Assembly (NCBI RefSeq): GCF_000826685.1
Contig: NZ_JROO01000042.1
Span: 51,987-115,986, forward strand
DNA length: 64,000 bases
Direction: 5' to 3'
DNA from: Streptomonospora alba
Lineage (GTDB): Bacteria > Actinomycetota > Actinomycetes > Streptosporangiales > Streptosporangiaceae
The translations under genes were made by a program, and so were the position numbers. Positions 34,559-43,128 of the stretch are shown piece after piece (position 1 is the first letter of the stretch; each line of letters opens with the position of its first letter). The notes beneath the pieces were generated by a model. The model did no database searches. It saw only the letters and a program-made list of their open reading frames with translations, and was not told the DNA's origin.

Positions 34559-34942
34559 GTGGCCACGATCGAACTCACCAAGGACAACTTCAACGAGACG
34601 TTGACGGAGAACGACTTCGTTCTCATCGACTTCTGGGCGTCCTGGTGCGGACCGTGCAAGCAGTTCGCCCCGGTCTACGAAGAGGCCTCTGAGAAGCACA
34701 ACGACCTTGTGTTCGCCAAGGTCGACACCGAGGACCAGCAGGAGCTGGCCGCCAGCTTCGACATCCAGTCCATCCCCACGCTGATGGTGGTCCGCGAAAA
34801 GACGGTGATCTACGCCCAGCCGGGCGCCCTGCCGCAGGAGAGCCTGGAGGACCTCATCCGTCAGGCCCGCGATCTCGACATGGACGAGGTCCGCAAGGAG
34901 ATCGAGAAGCAGCAGGCCGACGGCGAGGCTCAGGCCGAGTGA
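34559..34942 (+). CDS. trxA: Thioredoxin
   Basis: A 127-residue thioredoxin with active site Cys30-Gly-Pro-Cys33 in DFWASWCGPCKQF and the cis-Pro in IQSIPTLMVV. It is about 20 residues longer than E. coli thioredoxin, with an acidic helical tail (DEVRKEIEKQQADGEA). It reduces protein disulfides in the cytosol. GTG 34559 follows AGGAGA. A terminator follows directly. Confidence 0.95.
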   Translation: MATIELTKDNFNETLTENDFVLIDFWASWCGPCKQFAPVYEEASEKHNDLVFAKVDTEDQQELAASFDIQSIPTLMVVREKTVIYAQPGALPQESLEDLIRQARDLDMDEVRKEIEKQQADGEAQAE

Positions 34943-34957
34943 ACCGCCGCACGGCAA

Positions 34958-34984
34958 GGGGGCGCACCGCTCGGGTGCGCCCCC
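34958..34984. terminator. Terminator between trxA and convergent gene
   Basis: GGGGGCGCACC (34958-34968) pairs with GGTGCGCCCCC (34974-34984) around 5 nt, followed by TTCGT. Confidence 0.8.
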
Positions 34985-34988
34985 TTCG

Positions 34989-35720
34989 TCATGCAGCGGC
35001 GGGTTTCCGCACGAGGTAGACGATGTCGGGCTCGCCGGCCCGGGCGGGGACCTCGACCGTCTCGACGGACCCGAACTCGCCGTCCAGCAGTGCGGCGAAG
35101 TCCGGTGAGCGCATAGCGCTCCAGAACGCGAGGGCGCCGCCGGGCCGCAGAAGCCGTCGCAGCCGCACCAGTGCGGCGCGCTCGTAGAGCCGGTCGTTGC
35201 CGTCGACCACGGTCCAGTCGGGCCCGTTGTCGGTGTCCAGGCAGATCACGTCGGCCCACGGCCCGTCTGCCGCGGCCTCCTCGGCGGCTTCGGCGAGCCA
35301 GGCGGTGAAGTCGGCGCAGACCGTCTCGCACCGGGGGTCGGCGAGCACATCGCCGGCGGCGGCACGCAGCGGCCCGCGGTGCCACTCCACCACCGCGGGT
35401 TCCAACTCGACCACGTGCACACGCTCGACCCGCGGGTCGTCCAGCGCCCGGCGCGCGGAGAAGCCGACGCCCAGGCCGGCGATCACCACGCGCACGCCCG
35501 AACCTCCGCGCGCGTCGGGCAGGGCGGCCAGGCAGGCCCGCACCATCTCGCGCTCGGAAGCGCCGTCACGGGTGTCCATCAGGAACACACCGTTGCTGAT
35601 GATCTCGAAGTGCTCGCCCGCCCGGCGCAGCACCAGTTCACCGCCCGTGGCCCCGACGGTTCTGTCCACGACCGCCGGCTCCGCCTCGAATCCCGCGAGC
35701 GGTGCCGTAGCGCGGTCCAC
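34989..35720 (-). CDS. Spermidine synthase-like SAM-dependent protein
   Basis: A 243-residue protein of the spermidine-synthase superfamily. The SAM/dcSAM site is VVIAGLGVGFSARRAL followed by VHVVELEPAVVEWH; the middle has DVICLDTDNGPDWTVVDGN, close to the family's catalytic Asp loop. It lacks the fully conserved polyamine-pocket pattern of SpeE, so it may be a methyltransferase-like relative. GTG 35720 follows GAGGAGG. Confidence 0.8.
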   Translation of the reverse strand: MDRATAPLAGFEAEPAVVDRTVGATGGELVLRRAGEHFEIISNGVFLMDTRDGASEREMVRACLAALPDARGGSGVRVVIAGLGVGFSARRALDDPRVERVHVVELEPAVVEWHRGPLRAAAGDVLADPRCETVCADFTAWLAEAAEEAAADGPWADVICLDTDNGPDWTVVDGNDRLYERAALVRLRRLLRPGGALAFWSAMRSPDFAALLDGEFGSVETVEVPARAGEPDIVYLVRKPAAA

Positions 35721-35839
35721 CGGTCCTCCTCGGAGTCGACGCCTAGCCGGGCCACCGGGGTCGGCGGTACTCGCCAGCCGGTGCGGATCCTACCCGCGCC
35801 CGCACGGCCGCAGGCTCGGCGGCTACACCCGGTCGCCGG

Positions 35840-36694
35840 TCACAGCCGGCATGCGTAGATGTCGGTGACCAGGATCGCGCGGGCGCCGATCTGCCACAGG
35901 TCGTCCATGATGCGCTGGGCGGTGGAGCGCGGGACCATGGCCCGCACGGCGACCCATCCCTCGCGGTGCAGAGGCGAGACCGTGGGGCCCTCCATGCCGG
36001 GCGTCAGCGCCACGGCGTCGTCGAGCTGCTCGGCGTGGACGTCGTAATCCATCATCACGTAGTCGCGCGCCACTAGGACGCCGCGCAGGCGGCGCAGCAG
36101 CTGCTCGATCTTGGGGTCGTTCTCGGCGCCGCGCGGGCGGATCACGATGGCCTCGGAGGTGAGGATCGGCTCGCCGAACAGCTCCAGTCCCGCGTTGCGC
36201 AGCGTCGTCCCGGTCGAGACCACGTCGGCGACGGCATCGGCCACGCCCAGCTGTATCGAGCTCTCCACCGCGCCGTCGAGGTGGATGACGCGCGCATCGA
36301 TCCCCCTCTCCTGCAGGTAGCGGTCCAGCACCCCCTCGAAGGAGGTCGCGATCCGCTTGCCCTTGAGGTCCTCGACCGTCATGGAGGAGCCGCCGGGCGC
36401 GGCGAAGCGGAAGGTGGAGCCGCCGAAGCCCAGCGGCAGCGCCTCCTCCACGGGCGCGCCGGAGTCGAGGAGCATGTCTCGGCCGGTGATGCCGGCCTGC
36501 AGGATGCCCTCACCGACGTAGACGGCGATGTCCTTGGGCCGCAGGAAGAAGAACTCGGTCTCGTTCTCGGGATCGACCATCACCAGGTCGCGGGAGTCCT
36601 TGCGCTGGCGGTAGCCGGCCTCGCGGAGCATGTCGCTGGCGGGGTCGGAGAGCTGGCCCTTGTTGGGCACGGCGATTCGGAGCTGGTCAGCCAT
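35840..36694 (-). CDS. hisG: ATP phosphoribosyltransferase, long form
   Basis: A 284-residue HisG, first step of histidine synthesis. N-terminal [13 protein letters not shown], the PRPP loop [13 protein letters not shown] and IATSFEG are present. The C-terminal 80 residues form the ACT-like regulatory domain ([18 protein letters not shown]) that binds histidine for feedback control, so no HisZ partner is needed. ATG 36694 follows AGGA. It is 83 nt after hisE on the same strand. Confidence 0.96.
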   Translation of the reverse strand: MADQLRIAVPNKGQLSDPASDMLREAGYRQRKDSRDLVMVDPENETEFFFLRPKDIAVYVGEGILQAGITGRDMLLDSGAPVEEALPLGFGGSTFRFAAPGGSSMTVEDLKGKRIATSFEGVLDRYLQERGIDARVIHLDGAVESSIQLGVADAVADVVSTGTTLRNAGLELFGEPILTSEAIVIRPRGAENDPKIEQLLRRLRGVLVARDYVMMDYDVHAEQLDDAVALTPGMEGPTVSPLHREGWVAVRAMVPRSTAQRIMDDLWQIGARAILVTDIYACRL

Positions 36695-36777
36695 AAAGCG
36701 GATGTCCTCGTTGAGCGTCGACTTCGAGCAGGGGCACGGACGCGGCCGGCCACGGGGACGAAACGGCCCGGACCGGC

Positions 36778-37044
36778 CTACAGATGCCGGTAGACGTCCT
36801 CAAGGCGCAGTCCGCGCGCCAGCATCAGCACCTGGAGGTGGTAGAGCAGCTGGGAGATCTCCTCGGCCGCGGCCTCGTCCGACTCGTATTCGGCGGCCAT
36901 CCACACCTCGGCGGCCTCTTCGACGACCTTCTTGCCGACGGTGTGCACGCCCGCGTCCAAGGCCGCTACCGTGCCCGAGCCCTCGGGGCGCGAACGCGCC
37001 TTCTCGGACAGCTCGGCGAACAGCTCATCGAAGGTCTTCATCAT
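36778..37044 (-). CDS. hisE: Phosphoribosyl-ATP pyrophosphatase
   Basis: An 88-residue all-alpha NTP pyrophosphohydrolase: [20 protein letters not shown], then [20 protein letters not shown] with the metal-binding ExxE pattern and [15 protein letters not shown]. Second step of histidine synthesis, here a stand-alone HisE. Three overlapping starts (GTG 37047, ATG 37044, ATG 37041) exist; GAGG spacing favours 37044. Confidence 0.95.
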   Translation of the reverse strand: MMKTFDELFAELSEKARSRPEGSGTVAALDAGVHTVGKKVVEEAAEVWMAAEYESDEAAAEEISQLLYHLQVLMLARGLRLEDVYRHL

Positions 37045-37169
37045 CACTTTCCTCGAGCGGCGTGCCCTCCTAGCCTAGGCGCCCCCCGCCCCCGCTCGTG
37101 ACCCCGCACCGGCCAAGGGCGGGGCCGCCGGGGCCGCACCGTCCGCGGTACCGGCGCGGACACCTCCGC

Positions 37170-37189
37170 CGGTGTGACGGCGCACACCG
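37170..37189. terminator. Hairpin between SDR and hisE genes
   Basis: CGGTGTG (37170-37176) pairs with CACACCG (37183-37189), 6 nt loop. It lies downstream of the SDR gene and upstream of the his genes, all on the minus strand, so it probably ends the SDR transcript. Confidence 0.5.
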
Positions 37190-37230
37190 CCGGCGGCCCC
37201 GGACACCGGACCCGCGCCGTACCCACGCGC

Positions 37231-38127
37231 TCAATCCGGCTGGGGCACGGCCTCCTTGGAGCCGCCGCGGCGCGCGACGGTCTGGAACAGCCCCCTGGGG
37301 ATCAGCCGCAGCAGACCGCCGACGGTCTTGTACTGCGCGCCGGGCACGACCGAGCTGCGGTCGGCCGCCCACGCCCGCAGCGACTCGGTGACGACACGCT
37401 CCTTGGACACGAACGCGATGTCGGGCAGCCCCTTCTCCTGTACGCCCTTGGTCATGTCGGTGCGCACGAAGCCGGGCAGCACGACCGTGACGCGCACGCC
37501 CAGACCGGCGACCTCCGCGGCCACGCTCTCGCTCCACAGCCGGACGAAGGACTTGCTGGCGCCGTAGACCGCGCCCCCGGGGTTGGCCACCAGCTCACCG
37601 GCCATCGAGGCGATGTTGAGGACGCCCATGCGGGGTTTGGCGTCCTCGGCCAGACCGGCCTTGCGGCGGCGGGCGATCTGCACCGGGACGACCGCGCGGG
37701 CGAGCCGGACCACGGCGCGGACGTTGAGGTCGAGCATGGTGTCGATCTCGTCGGGTTCCTGCTGGGCGAACTCGCCTCCCCCGCCGATGCCCGCGTTGTT
37801 GACGAGCAGGTCGACGGGCGCCGCATCGCCGGTCCCGTCGGCGCGCAGCCGCTCCTCCACACGGGCGAGGTCGTCGGCGTCGGCGAGGTCGGCCGGCAGG
37901 GCGACGACCGAAACCCCGCGCTGCTCGGTCAGCTCCCGCGCCAGCCCTTCGATACGTTCGGCGCGGCGCGCCACGAGGACGAGGTCGTATCCGAGGCGGG
38001 CCAGTCGGCGCGCGTACGCTTCGCCGATGCCCGACGAGGCGCCGGTCACCAGCGCGGTGCGCCGGTGCCGGGCTCCCCGGCCCGAGGAGGTGCTCGCGGT
38101 TTCGTTCCTGGACTCGGTCTGGCTCAC
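37231..38127 (-). CDS. Short-chain dehydrogenase/reductase
   Basis: A 298-residue classical SDR: cofactor motif ALVTGASSGIGEAYARRL, NNAGIGGGG, catalytic Ser in NIASMAGELV, and Y-x-x-x-K in VYGASKSFVRL. The Arg-Arg after the second strand (LVARRAERIE) suggests NADPH. A C-terminal extension (LLRLIPRGLFQTVARRGGSK) resembles membrane-associated acyl reductases of the DltE/17-beta-HSD type. Substrate unknown. GTG 38127. Confidence 0.88.
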   Translation of the reverse strand: MSQTESRNETASTSSGRGARHRRTALVTGASSGIGEAYARRLARLGYDLVLVARRAERIEGLARELTEQRGVSVVALPADLADADDLARVEERLRADGTGDAAPVDLLVNNAGIGGGGEFAQQEPDEIDTMLDLNVRAVVRLARAVVPVQIARRRKAGLAEDAKPRMGVLNIASMAGELVANPGGAVYGASKSFVRLWSESVAAEVAGLGVRVTVVLPGFVRTDMTKGVQEKGLPDIAFVSKERVVTESLRAWAADRSSVVPGAQYKTVGGLLRLIPRGLFQTVARRGGSKEAVPQPD

Positions 38128-38330
38128 GGCTGCTCGCTCTCCACTCGGGCCGTGCGGCCCGGTTTCCTACTGGGTCTGGTCTGCTCCGGTCTGCTGTGCG
38201 CGGCGGTACCGCTGCCGGCCCGGCGCCGCGGCTGCGGGCGCCGCACCGGCCCGCAGTCCGCCGCGGGCTCCGCACGCCGGGTCGGACATGTCTACCAATC
38301 CCGGCTCCACCGCCTCATCCGGACCCGTGT

Positions 38331-38358
38331 GACCGGTGTTACCCGACACGCACCGGTC
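38331..38358. promoter_or_regulatory. Inverted repeat upstream of methyltransferase gene
   Basis: GACCGGTG (38331-38338) and CACCGGTC (38351-38358) are exact inverted copies spaced 12 nt, 44 nt before the methyltransferase start. Likely operator of an unlinked regulator. Confidence 0.45.
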
Positions 38359-38401
38359 CCACTAACCTGCGGCTTACGGTGAGAAGCATTACCGTTCATG
38401 C

Positions 38402-39094
38402 ATGGCAGCGCCACAGAAACCACTGCAGTCCACTGGTCTCGATTCGCGGCTCCGCGACGCCGGACTCTTCGTCCAGCAAGCGGTCCGTACCTTCCGCGCA
38501 ACGGGGGCGGTGGCTCCCAGCAGCCGCGCCCTCGGACACGCGCTGGCCCGGTTCGTCGACGAACGCGAGAAGCCCGACGCCCCACTGGCGATCATGGAGG
38601 CGGGCGCCGGAACGGGCGCCGTCTCGCGAGTGATCGCCCAGCACATGCGTGAGGGCGACACCATCGACATGGTCGAGTCCAACCCGGAGTTCGCCGGGCG
38701 TTTGGCCGACCAACTTGCCACCGCCCCCGACCTCAACCCCATCGCCGACAGCGCGACGGTGCACCAGATGCTGGTCACCGACCTCGGCACCGACCGCAGT
38801 TACGACGTGATCATCTCCGGGCTGCCCTTCGCGAACTTCACCGCGGAGGAGGTCCGCGAGATCCTGGAGTACTACTTCACCGTGCTGCGCCCCGGCGGCC
38901 ACCTCTCCCTCTTCGGCTACCTCTACACCAAGCAGATCAAGGCGGTCGTCGCCCCCCGCGAGGACTACCTCCGCCAGGCCCGCTCCAGCTGGGTCGTCGA
39001 AGAGTGGGTCAACCGCTACGGGATCGGCACCGAGCGGGTGATGGCCAACCTCCCTCCCGCCTGGATCCAGCACCTGCGCCGTCCCGAAGAGTAG
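38402..39094 (+). CDS. SAM-dependent methyltransferase, PmtA-like
   Basis: A 230-residue class I methyltransferase resembling phospholipid N-methyltransferases: LAIMEAGAGTGAVSRVIAQHM (SAM motif I), IDMVESNPEFAGRLA, then YDVIISGLPFANFTAEEV and a final substrate region. PmtA makes N-methylated phosphatidylethanolamine; substrate here is inferred from resemblance only. No clear Shine-Dalgarno before ATG 38402. Confidence 0.8.
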   Translation: MAAPQKPLQSTGLDSRLRDAGLFVQQAVRTFRATGAVAPSSRALGHALARFVDEREKPDAPLAIMEAGAGTGAVSRVIAQHMREGDTIDMVESNPEFAGRLADQLATAPDLNPIADSATVHQMLVTDLGTDRSYDVIISGLPFANFTAEEVREILEYYFTVLRPGGHLSLFGYLYTKQIKAVVAPREDYLRQARSSWVVEEWVNRYGIGTERVMANLPPAWIQHLRRPEE

Positions 39095-39152
39095 GCCTCC
39101 CCGCCCGATCCGGGCAGGTGGACCCTCCTCGGTTTCCGCCATCCGGTCGGCG

Positions 39153-39189
39153 GGCCCCGCAGCGGCCGTCACACGGCCGCTGCGGGGCC
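39153..39189. terminator. 17-bp perfect hairpin overlapping lysR 3' end
   Basis: Bases 39153-39169 pair perfectly with 39173-39189 around a 3 nt loop. The right arm is the last coding stretch of the LysR gene and the left arm lies in the convergent methyltransferase's downstream region, so one structure serves both transcripts. Confidence 0.85.
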
Positions 39190-40083
39190 ACCGGCCGCGG
39201 CGGAAACCGCAACCAGTTCGTCCAGCATCGCCGCGACGGCCGGCGGCTGGGGCCCCGCCGACACGGCCGCGAAAACCCGGCGCGAGCCGAGCTCCGGCAG
39301 CACGATCCGGGCGACGCCGGGTTCGCTGTGGCACGCGAAGGCCAGCTCCGGCAGGGCAGAGACCGCCAGCCCGCAGGCGACCAGCCGTTGCACTGCGACG
39401 TACTGGTCGGTGGCGAAGTCGATACGCGGCTCGAAGCCGGCCGAGGCGCACCGGAACTCCAGATGGCCGCGGCACCGCTCGCAACCCGACGCCCAGGTCG
39501 CGTCGGTGAGGTCGCCCAGACGCAGCCGCTCCTCGGCGGCGGCCGGGTGCCCCTCGGGTACGGCGAGCACGAGAGGATCGTCCATGAGCCGCACGAGGCG
39601 CAGCCGCTCGTCGGCGTCGCCGGGCGTCTCCGCGTAGTCGAAGGCGACCGCGATGTCGATCTCCCCGGACCGCAGCGCCGCGAACGCCTCGGCGGGCTCC
39701 GCTTCCCGGAGCGAGACCCGCGTCTCGGGGGCGCGCCGACGCAACGCGGCCAGAGCCTCGGGCACGAAGCCCGATACCGCGGTGGGGAACGCGGCCACAC
39801 GCACCCGGCCCGCCCGCAGGCCCGCGATGGCCGCGACCTTCTCGTCGGCCTCGGCGAGGGCGGAGAGCGCGGTGTCGGCGTGGTCCACCAGCACCCGGCC
39901 CGCTTCGGTGAGGCGGACCCCGCGCGCGTGGCGGACGACCAGCGGCGTGCCGGCCTCGGCCTCCAGCCGGGAGATGTGGTGGGAGATCGCCGGCTGGCTG
40001 TAGCACAGGCTCGCGGCGGCCGCGCTCATCGAACCGAGGCGGGCGACCTCGCGCAGCACGCGCAGCCGGTGGAGTTCTTGCAC
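39169..40083 (-). CDS. LysR family transcriptional regulator
   Basis: A 304-residue regulator: N-terminal winged helix (LRVLREVARLGSMSAAAASLCYSQPAISHHISRLE) and a PBP-like effector domain. GTG 40083. Divergent from the class V aminotransferase gene across 83 nt, the classic LysR layout in which it activates the neighbour. The promoter gap contains TATCAACCGTTTTTA, an imperfect T-N11-A-type site. Effector unknown; the ATP-independent PLP enzyme suggests an amino acid. Confidence 0.93.
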   Translation of the reverse strand: MQELHRLRVLREVARLGSMSAAAASLCYSQPAISHHISRLEAEAGTPLVVRHARGVRLTEAGRVLVDHADTALSALAEADEKVAAIAGLRAGRVRVAAFPTAVSGFVPEALAALRRRAPETRVSLREAEPAEAFAALRSGEIDIAVAFDYAETPGDADERLRLVRLMDDPLVLAVPEGHPAAAEERLRLGDLTDATWASGCERCRGHLEFRCASAGFEPRIDFATDQYVAVQRLVACGLAVSALPELAFACHSEPGVARIVLPELGSRRVFAAVSAGPQPPAVAAMLDELVAVSAAAGGPAAAV

Positions 40084-40166
40084 GCACTGAAGGTATCAAC
40101 CGTTTTTAGGGCTCCTGCGGAAAACTTCCGATTGTCCTTGGTCTGTGCGCGGTCCAGGATCGGGAC

Positions 40167-41351
40167 ATGGACACCGACCACGCCCCGGCCCGCGGCGACC
40201 GCCCGGCGCCGCATCCGCAGCAGACCGCGCCCAACGCTCCGGCGGCGCCCGAAGACCTCCTGCCCGCGGACGTCGCCGAACAGTTCGGCACCGCGGGCAG
40301 TCAGACCGCCTACTTGAACACCGCCACCTACGGACTGCCGCCGCTGGAGGCCCACGAGGCCGTGGTGCGCGCGGAACGCGACCGCGCGACCGGCCGACTG
40401 GATCTGGACGCCATGGACGCGGCGGTGAGCGGATCCCGCGCGGCCTTCGCCCGGCTGCTGGGGCTGACGCCCGACCGCGTCGCCGTGGGATCGCAGGCGT
40501 CGCAGCTGGTCGGTCTCGTCGCCGCGGCCCTGCCCGACGGCGCCGAAGTGGTGGCGGCCGAGGGCGACTTCACCTCCCTGCTGTTCCCGCTGCTGGCCCA
40601 AGAGCAGCGCGGCGTACACGTACGCCTGGTGCCGCTTCCCGAACTGGCCGCCTCCGTTCGGCCGAGCACCGACCTGGTCGCGGTCTCGGCCGTGCAGTCG
40701 TCCGACGGCGCCGTCGCGGCGCTGGACGAGATCGCCGCTGCCGCCGCGGCCAACGGCGCCCGGACGCTGGTCGACGCCACCCAGGCCGCCGGTTGGCTGC
40801 CCCTGGCGGCCGATCGCGTCGACCTGCTGGTCTGCGGCGGCTACAAGTGGCTGCTCGCGCCGCGTGGAACATGCTTCCTGGCGGGAACAGCCGAGGCGCT
40901 GGCCGAGCTGCCGCCGCTGGGGGCGGGCTGGTACGCGGGCGCGGAGATCTGGGATTCGGTTTACGGCGGACCGCTGCGCCTGGCTTCGGACGCGCGGCGG
41001 CTGGACCTGGCTCCGGTCTGGCCGGCCTGGGCGGGACAGGCCCCGGCGCTGGAGTTCCTCGCAGAAGTCGGTGTCGAGGCGATCCACCGGCACGATCTGG
41101 CGCTGGCCGCCCGGTTCCGATCCGGGCTGGGGCTGCCGGCGGGCGACTCGGCGATCGTCTCGCTGCCGCTGCCGCCCGGCAGCGCCGAGCGGCTGGCCCG
41201 TGCGGGTGTGGTCGCGGCCGAGCGCGCCGGGCGGATGCGGTTCAGCTTCCACCTGTCCACAACCCCCGACGACGTCGACAGGGCCGTGGAAGCCATCGCG
41301 TCCGTCGACGGAGCCGGGGACGCCCTCGGCGCCGCGACCGCCGACCGCTGA
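40167..41351 (+). CDS. Class V aminotransferase family PLP enzyme
   Basis: A 394-residue fold type I enzyme. An N-terminal disordered stretch of about 40 residues precedes [12 protein letters not shown]. Asp of the PLP pyridine is in [14 protein letters not shown], and the Schiff-base Lys in [12 protein letters not shown]. Related to cysteine desulfurase/isopenicillin epimerase-like proteins; the reaction is unknown. Under likely control of the divergent LysR protein. Confidence 0.87.
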   Translation: MDTDHAPARGDRPAPHPQQTAPNAPAAPEDLLPADVAEQFGTAGSQTAYLNTATYGLPPLEAHEAVVRAERDRATGRLDLDAMDAAVSGSRAAFARLLGLTPDRVAVGSQASQLVGLVAAALPDGAEVVAAEGDFTSLLFPLLAQEQRGVHVRLVPLPELAASVRPSTDLVAVSAVQSSDGAVAALDEIAAAAAANGARTLVDATQAAGWLPLAADRVDLLVCGGYKWLLAPRGTCFLAGTAEALAELPPLGAGWYAGAEIWDSVYGGPLRLASDARRLDLAPVWPAWAGQAPALEFLAEVGVEAIHRHDLALAARFRSGLGLPAGDSAIVSLPLPPGSAERLARAGVVAAERAGRMRFSFHLSTTPDDVDRAVEAIASVDGAGDALGAATADR

Positions 41352-41395
41352 GTCAACTTCGATTGACTCCCTGCCGAAGTCAACATAAGTTGACA
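41351..41395. promoter_or_regulatory. Two tandem AGTCAA-N6-TTGAC palindromes
   Basis: The first site (41351-41368) is AGTCAA-N6-TTGACT, the second (41378-41395) AGTCAA-N6-TTGACA, offset by 27 nt. They lie 56-100 nt upstream of the Clp_N gene and begin at the last base of the aminotransferase stop codon. Same half sites and same spacing twice argue for a real repressor or activator site. Confidence 0.65.
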
Positions 41396-41450
41396 AACGA
41401 GCGGGCGCCGCCGCCCGAGCGATCGCAGTGACGGAGAGGCAGGGGTAGGC

Positions 41451-41987
41451 ATGTTCGAGCGGTTCACCCACGATGCGCGCCAGGTCGTCGTGCTGGCACA
41501 GGAAGAAGCCCGCACAGCGGGACACGGCCGCATCGGCACCGAGCACCTGCTGCTGGCTCTCCTCGCCGAGGGCGGCGGAATCGGGCATCGCGCGCTGCAC
41601 CTGCACGGCGCAGAACCCGAGCCGCTGCGCGCCGCGGTCCGCGCGCTGTCACCGGCCCCGGCCGACGGCGAACAGCAGGGGGCGAAAGCAGGCGCGGACG
41701 CCGCCGCCGACCGCCCGAAGCGCGGCCTCCTGCGGCGCCTGCGCAGCGCCGGAAGGCACATCCCCTTCTCCAAGCGCGCCAAGCAGGCGCTGGAGGAGTC
41801 CTTGCGTGTGGTGCTGGAGAGCGAGGGCGACTCCATCGGCAGCGGCCATGTCCTGCTGGGCGTCCTGCGCGTTCCCGACTCCACCGCCGGCCGTGTCCTC
41901 GCCGAAGCCGGCATCGACACCGCACCCCTCCGGGCCACCACCGAGAACCTGGTCGGTCGACCGGGCTCCGGCCGAGAAGGCACCTGA
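41451..41987 (+). CDS. Clp N-terminal domain protein
   Basis: A 178-residue protein with two Clp_N repeats and no ATPase: MFERFTHDARQVVVLAQEEA ... IGTEHLLLALLAEG and, after a linker, IPFSKRAKQALEESLRVVLESEG ... IGSGHVLLGVLRVPDS. These match the N-domain of ClpC, which binds adaptors and substrates. Stand-alone Clp_N proteins are common in actinomycetes and might compete with ClpC for adaptors; that is a hypothesis. ATG 41451 follows GGGGTAGGC. Confidence 0.9.
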   Translation: MFERFTHDARQVVVLAQEEARTAGHGRIGTEHLLLALLAEGGGIGHRALHLHGAEPEPLRAAVRALSPAPADGEQQGAKAGADAAADRPKRGLLRRLRSAGRHIPFSKRAKQALEESLRVVLESEGDSIGSGHVLLGVLRVPDSTAGRVLAEAGIDTAPLRATTENLVGRPGSGREGT

Positions 41988-42133
41988 ACGGCCATGCCGC
42001 GGGGGACGACGGCGGGGGTGCCCGGCTTCCAGCGCCCGCCGACCGCCCGCTCGGCACCGGGAGGTGAGGGCAGCGGCCCGCTCGGGCGCCGCACGGGTCG
42101 GACCGCCCGTCCCCCTGTCCGGCCCGGCCCGGC

Positions 42134-42970
42134 CTAGGCCTCGGGCTTCACGGCGGTGAAGACTGCGGTGCCGGGGAAGAGGCGGCCGCGCAGAGGGCTC
42201 CAGCCGTCCCAGGTGGCGGGGTTGTTCTCGGGCCATTCCGGTTCGACGAGGTCGCGCAGGACCAGGCCGGCGCCTGCGACCGCGCGGACCCAGTCGCCGA
42301 CCGTGTGGTGGTGCTCGACGTAGACGGCCCGGCCGACCTCGTTCTCCTCGACGTAGGCGCGGCGGTCGAAGTAGGACTGCTGGACGGTCAGCCCGCGCTC
42401 GCCGGGGTCGTCGGGAAAGCACCAGCGGAACGGGTGGCTGACCGAGAACACCAGCTTCCCGCCGGGCCGCAGTACCCGCGCGGCTTCGGTCACCGCCGCC
42501 TCGGCGTCGGGCACGAAGGGCAGCCCGCCGAAGGCCGAACAGACCAGGTCGAAGGCCGCCGCCGCGAACGGCAGGCGCTGGACGTCGGCCTGCCCGACGG
42601 GCACCCGCAGGTCCGTGTGCTCGTCGATCCGCAGCGCGTGCTGCAGCTGGCGGTGGGAGACGTCTACGCCTACGACGCGCTCCACGCCCTGGGACCGCAG
42701 CCACCGCGAGCACTGGCCTGCGCCGCAGCCCAACTCCAGCACCCGCGCCCCGCGCAACTCCTCCACGGGACCGAGCAGCTGCACGTCGGCCTCGTCGACG
42801 CCCTCGGGGCCCCACAGGAACCCGGTGTCGCCCAGGAAGGAACCGTGCTCGGCCTGGTAGTCGTCGGCCGCGCGCTCCCACCACACGCGGTTGGCCTGCG
42901 CGCTCTCGTCGGGCCCGGCCGATCGCCGGGTGACACGCTGGATCTCGGCTCCGCCCGCTTCGTCGCTCAT
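42134..42970 (-). CDS. Class I SAM-dependent methyltransferase (Methyltransf_11 type)
   Basis: A 278-residue small-molecule methyltransferase: RVLELGCGAGQCSRWLRSQG (motif I), VGVDVSHRQLQHAL, FDLVCSAFGGLPFVPDAEAA and RVLRPGGKLVFSVSHPFRW. No DPPY/NPPY motif, so it is not a DNA methyltransferase. ATG 42970 follows AGGA at 8 nt. Downstream of the nuclease-like gene on the same strand by 158 nt. Confidence 0.9.
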   Translation of the reverse strand: MSDEAGGAEIQRVTRRSAGPDESAQANRVWWERAADDYQAEHGSFLGDTGFLWGPEGVDEADVQLLGPVEELRGARVLELGCGAGQCSRWLRSQGVERVVGVDVSHRQLQHALRIDEHTDLRVPVGQADVQRLPFAAAAFDLVCSAFGGLPFVPDAEAAVTEAARVLRPGGKLVFSVSHPFRWCFPDDPGERGLTVQQSYFDRRAYVEENEVGRAVYVEHHHTVGDWVRAVAGAGLVLRDLVEPEWPENNPATWDGWSPLRGRLFPGTAVFTAVKPEA

Positions 42971-43128
42971 ACGCCGATCCTGCCACTCACCGGGAAACGG
43001 ACGCACAACAACCGCCCCGTCGACCCGCGACCCCGGTTCACACGCCGGAGCGCGGGCCATCGACTCGGGGCCGGAGCCCCTGGGGGACGGCCTCCCGGCC
43101 GCGGGCCCCCGCACGTGCCCGCCGGTCG

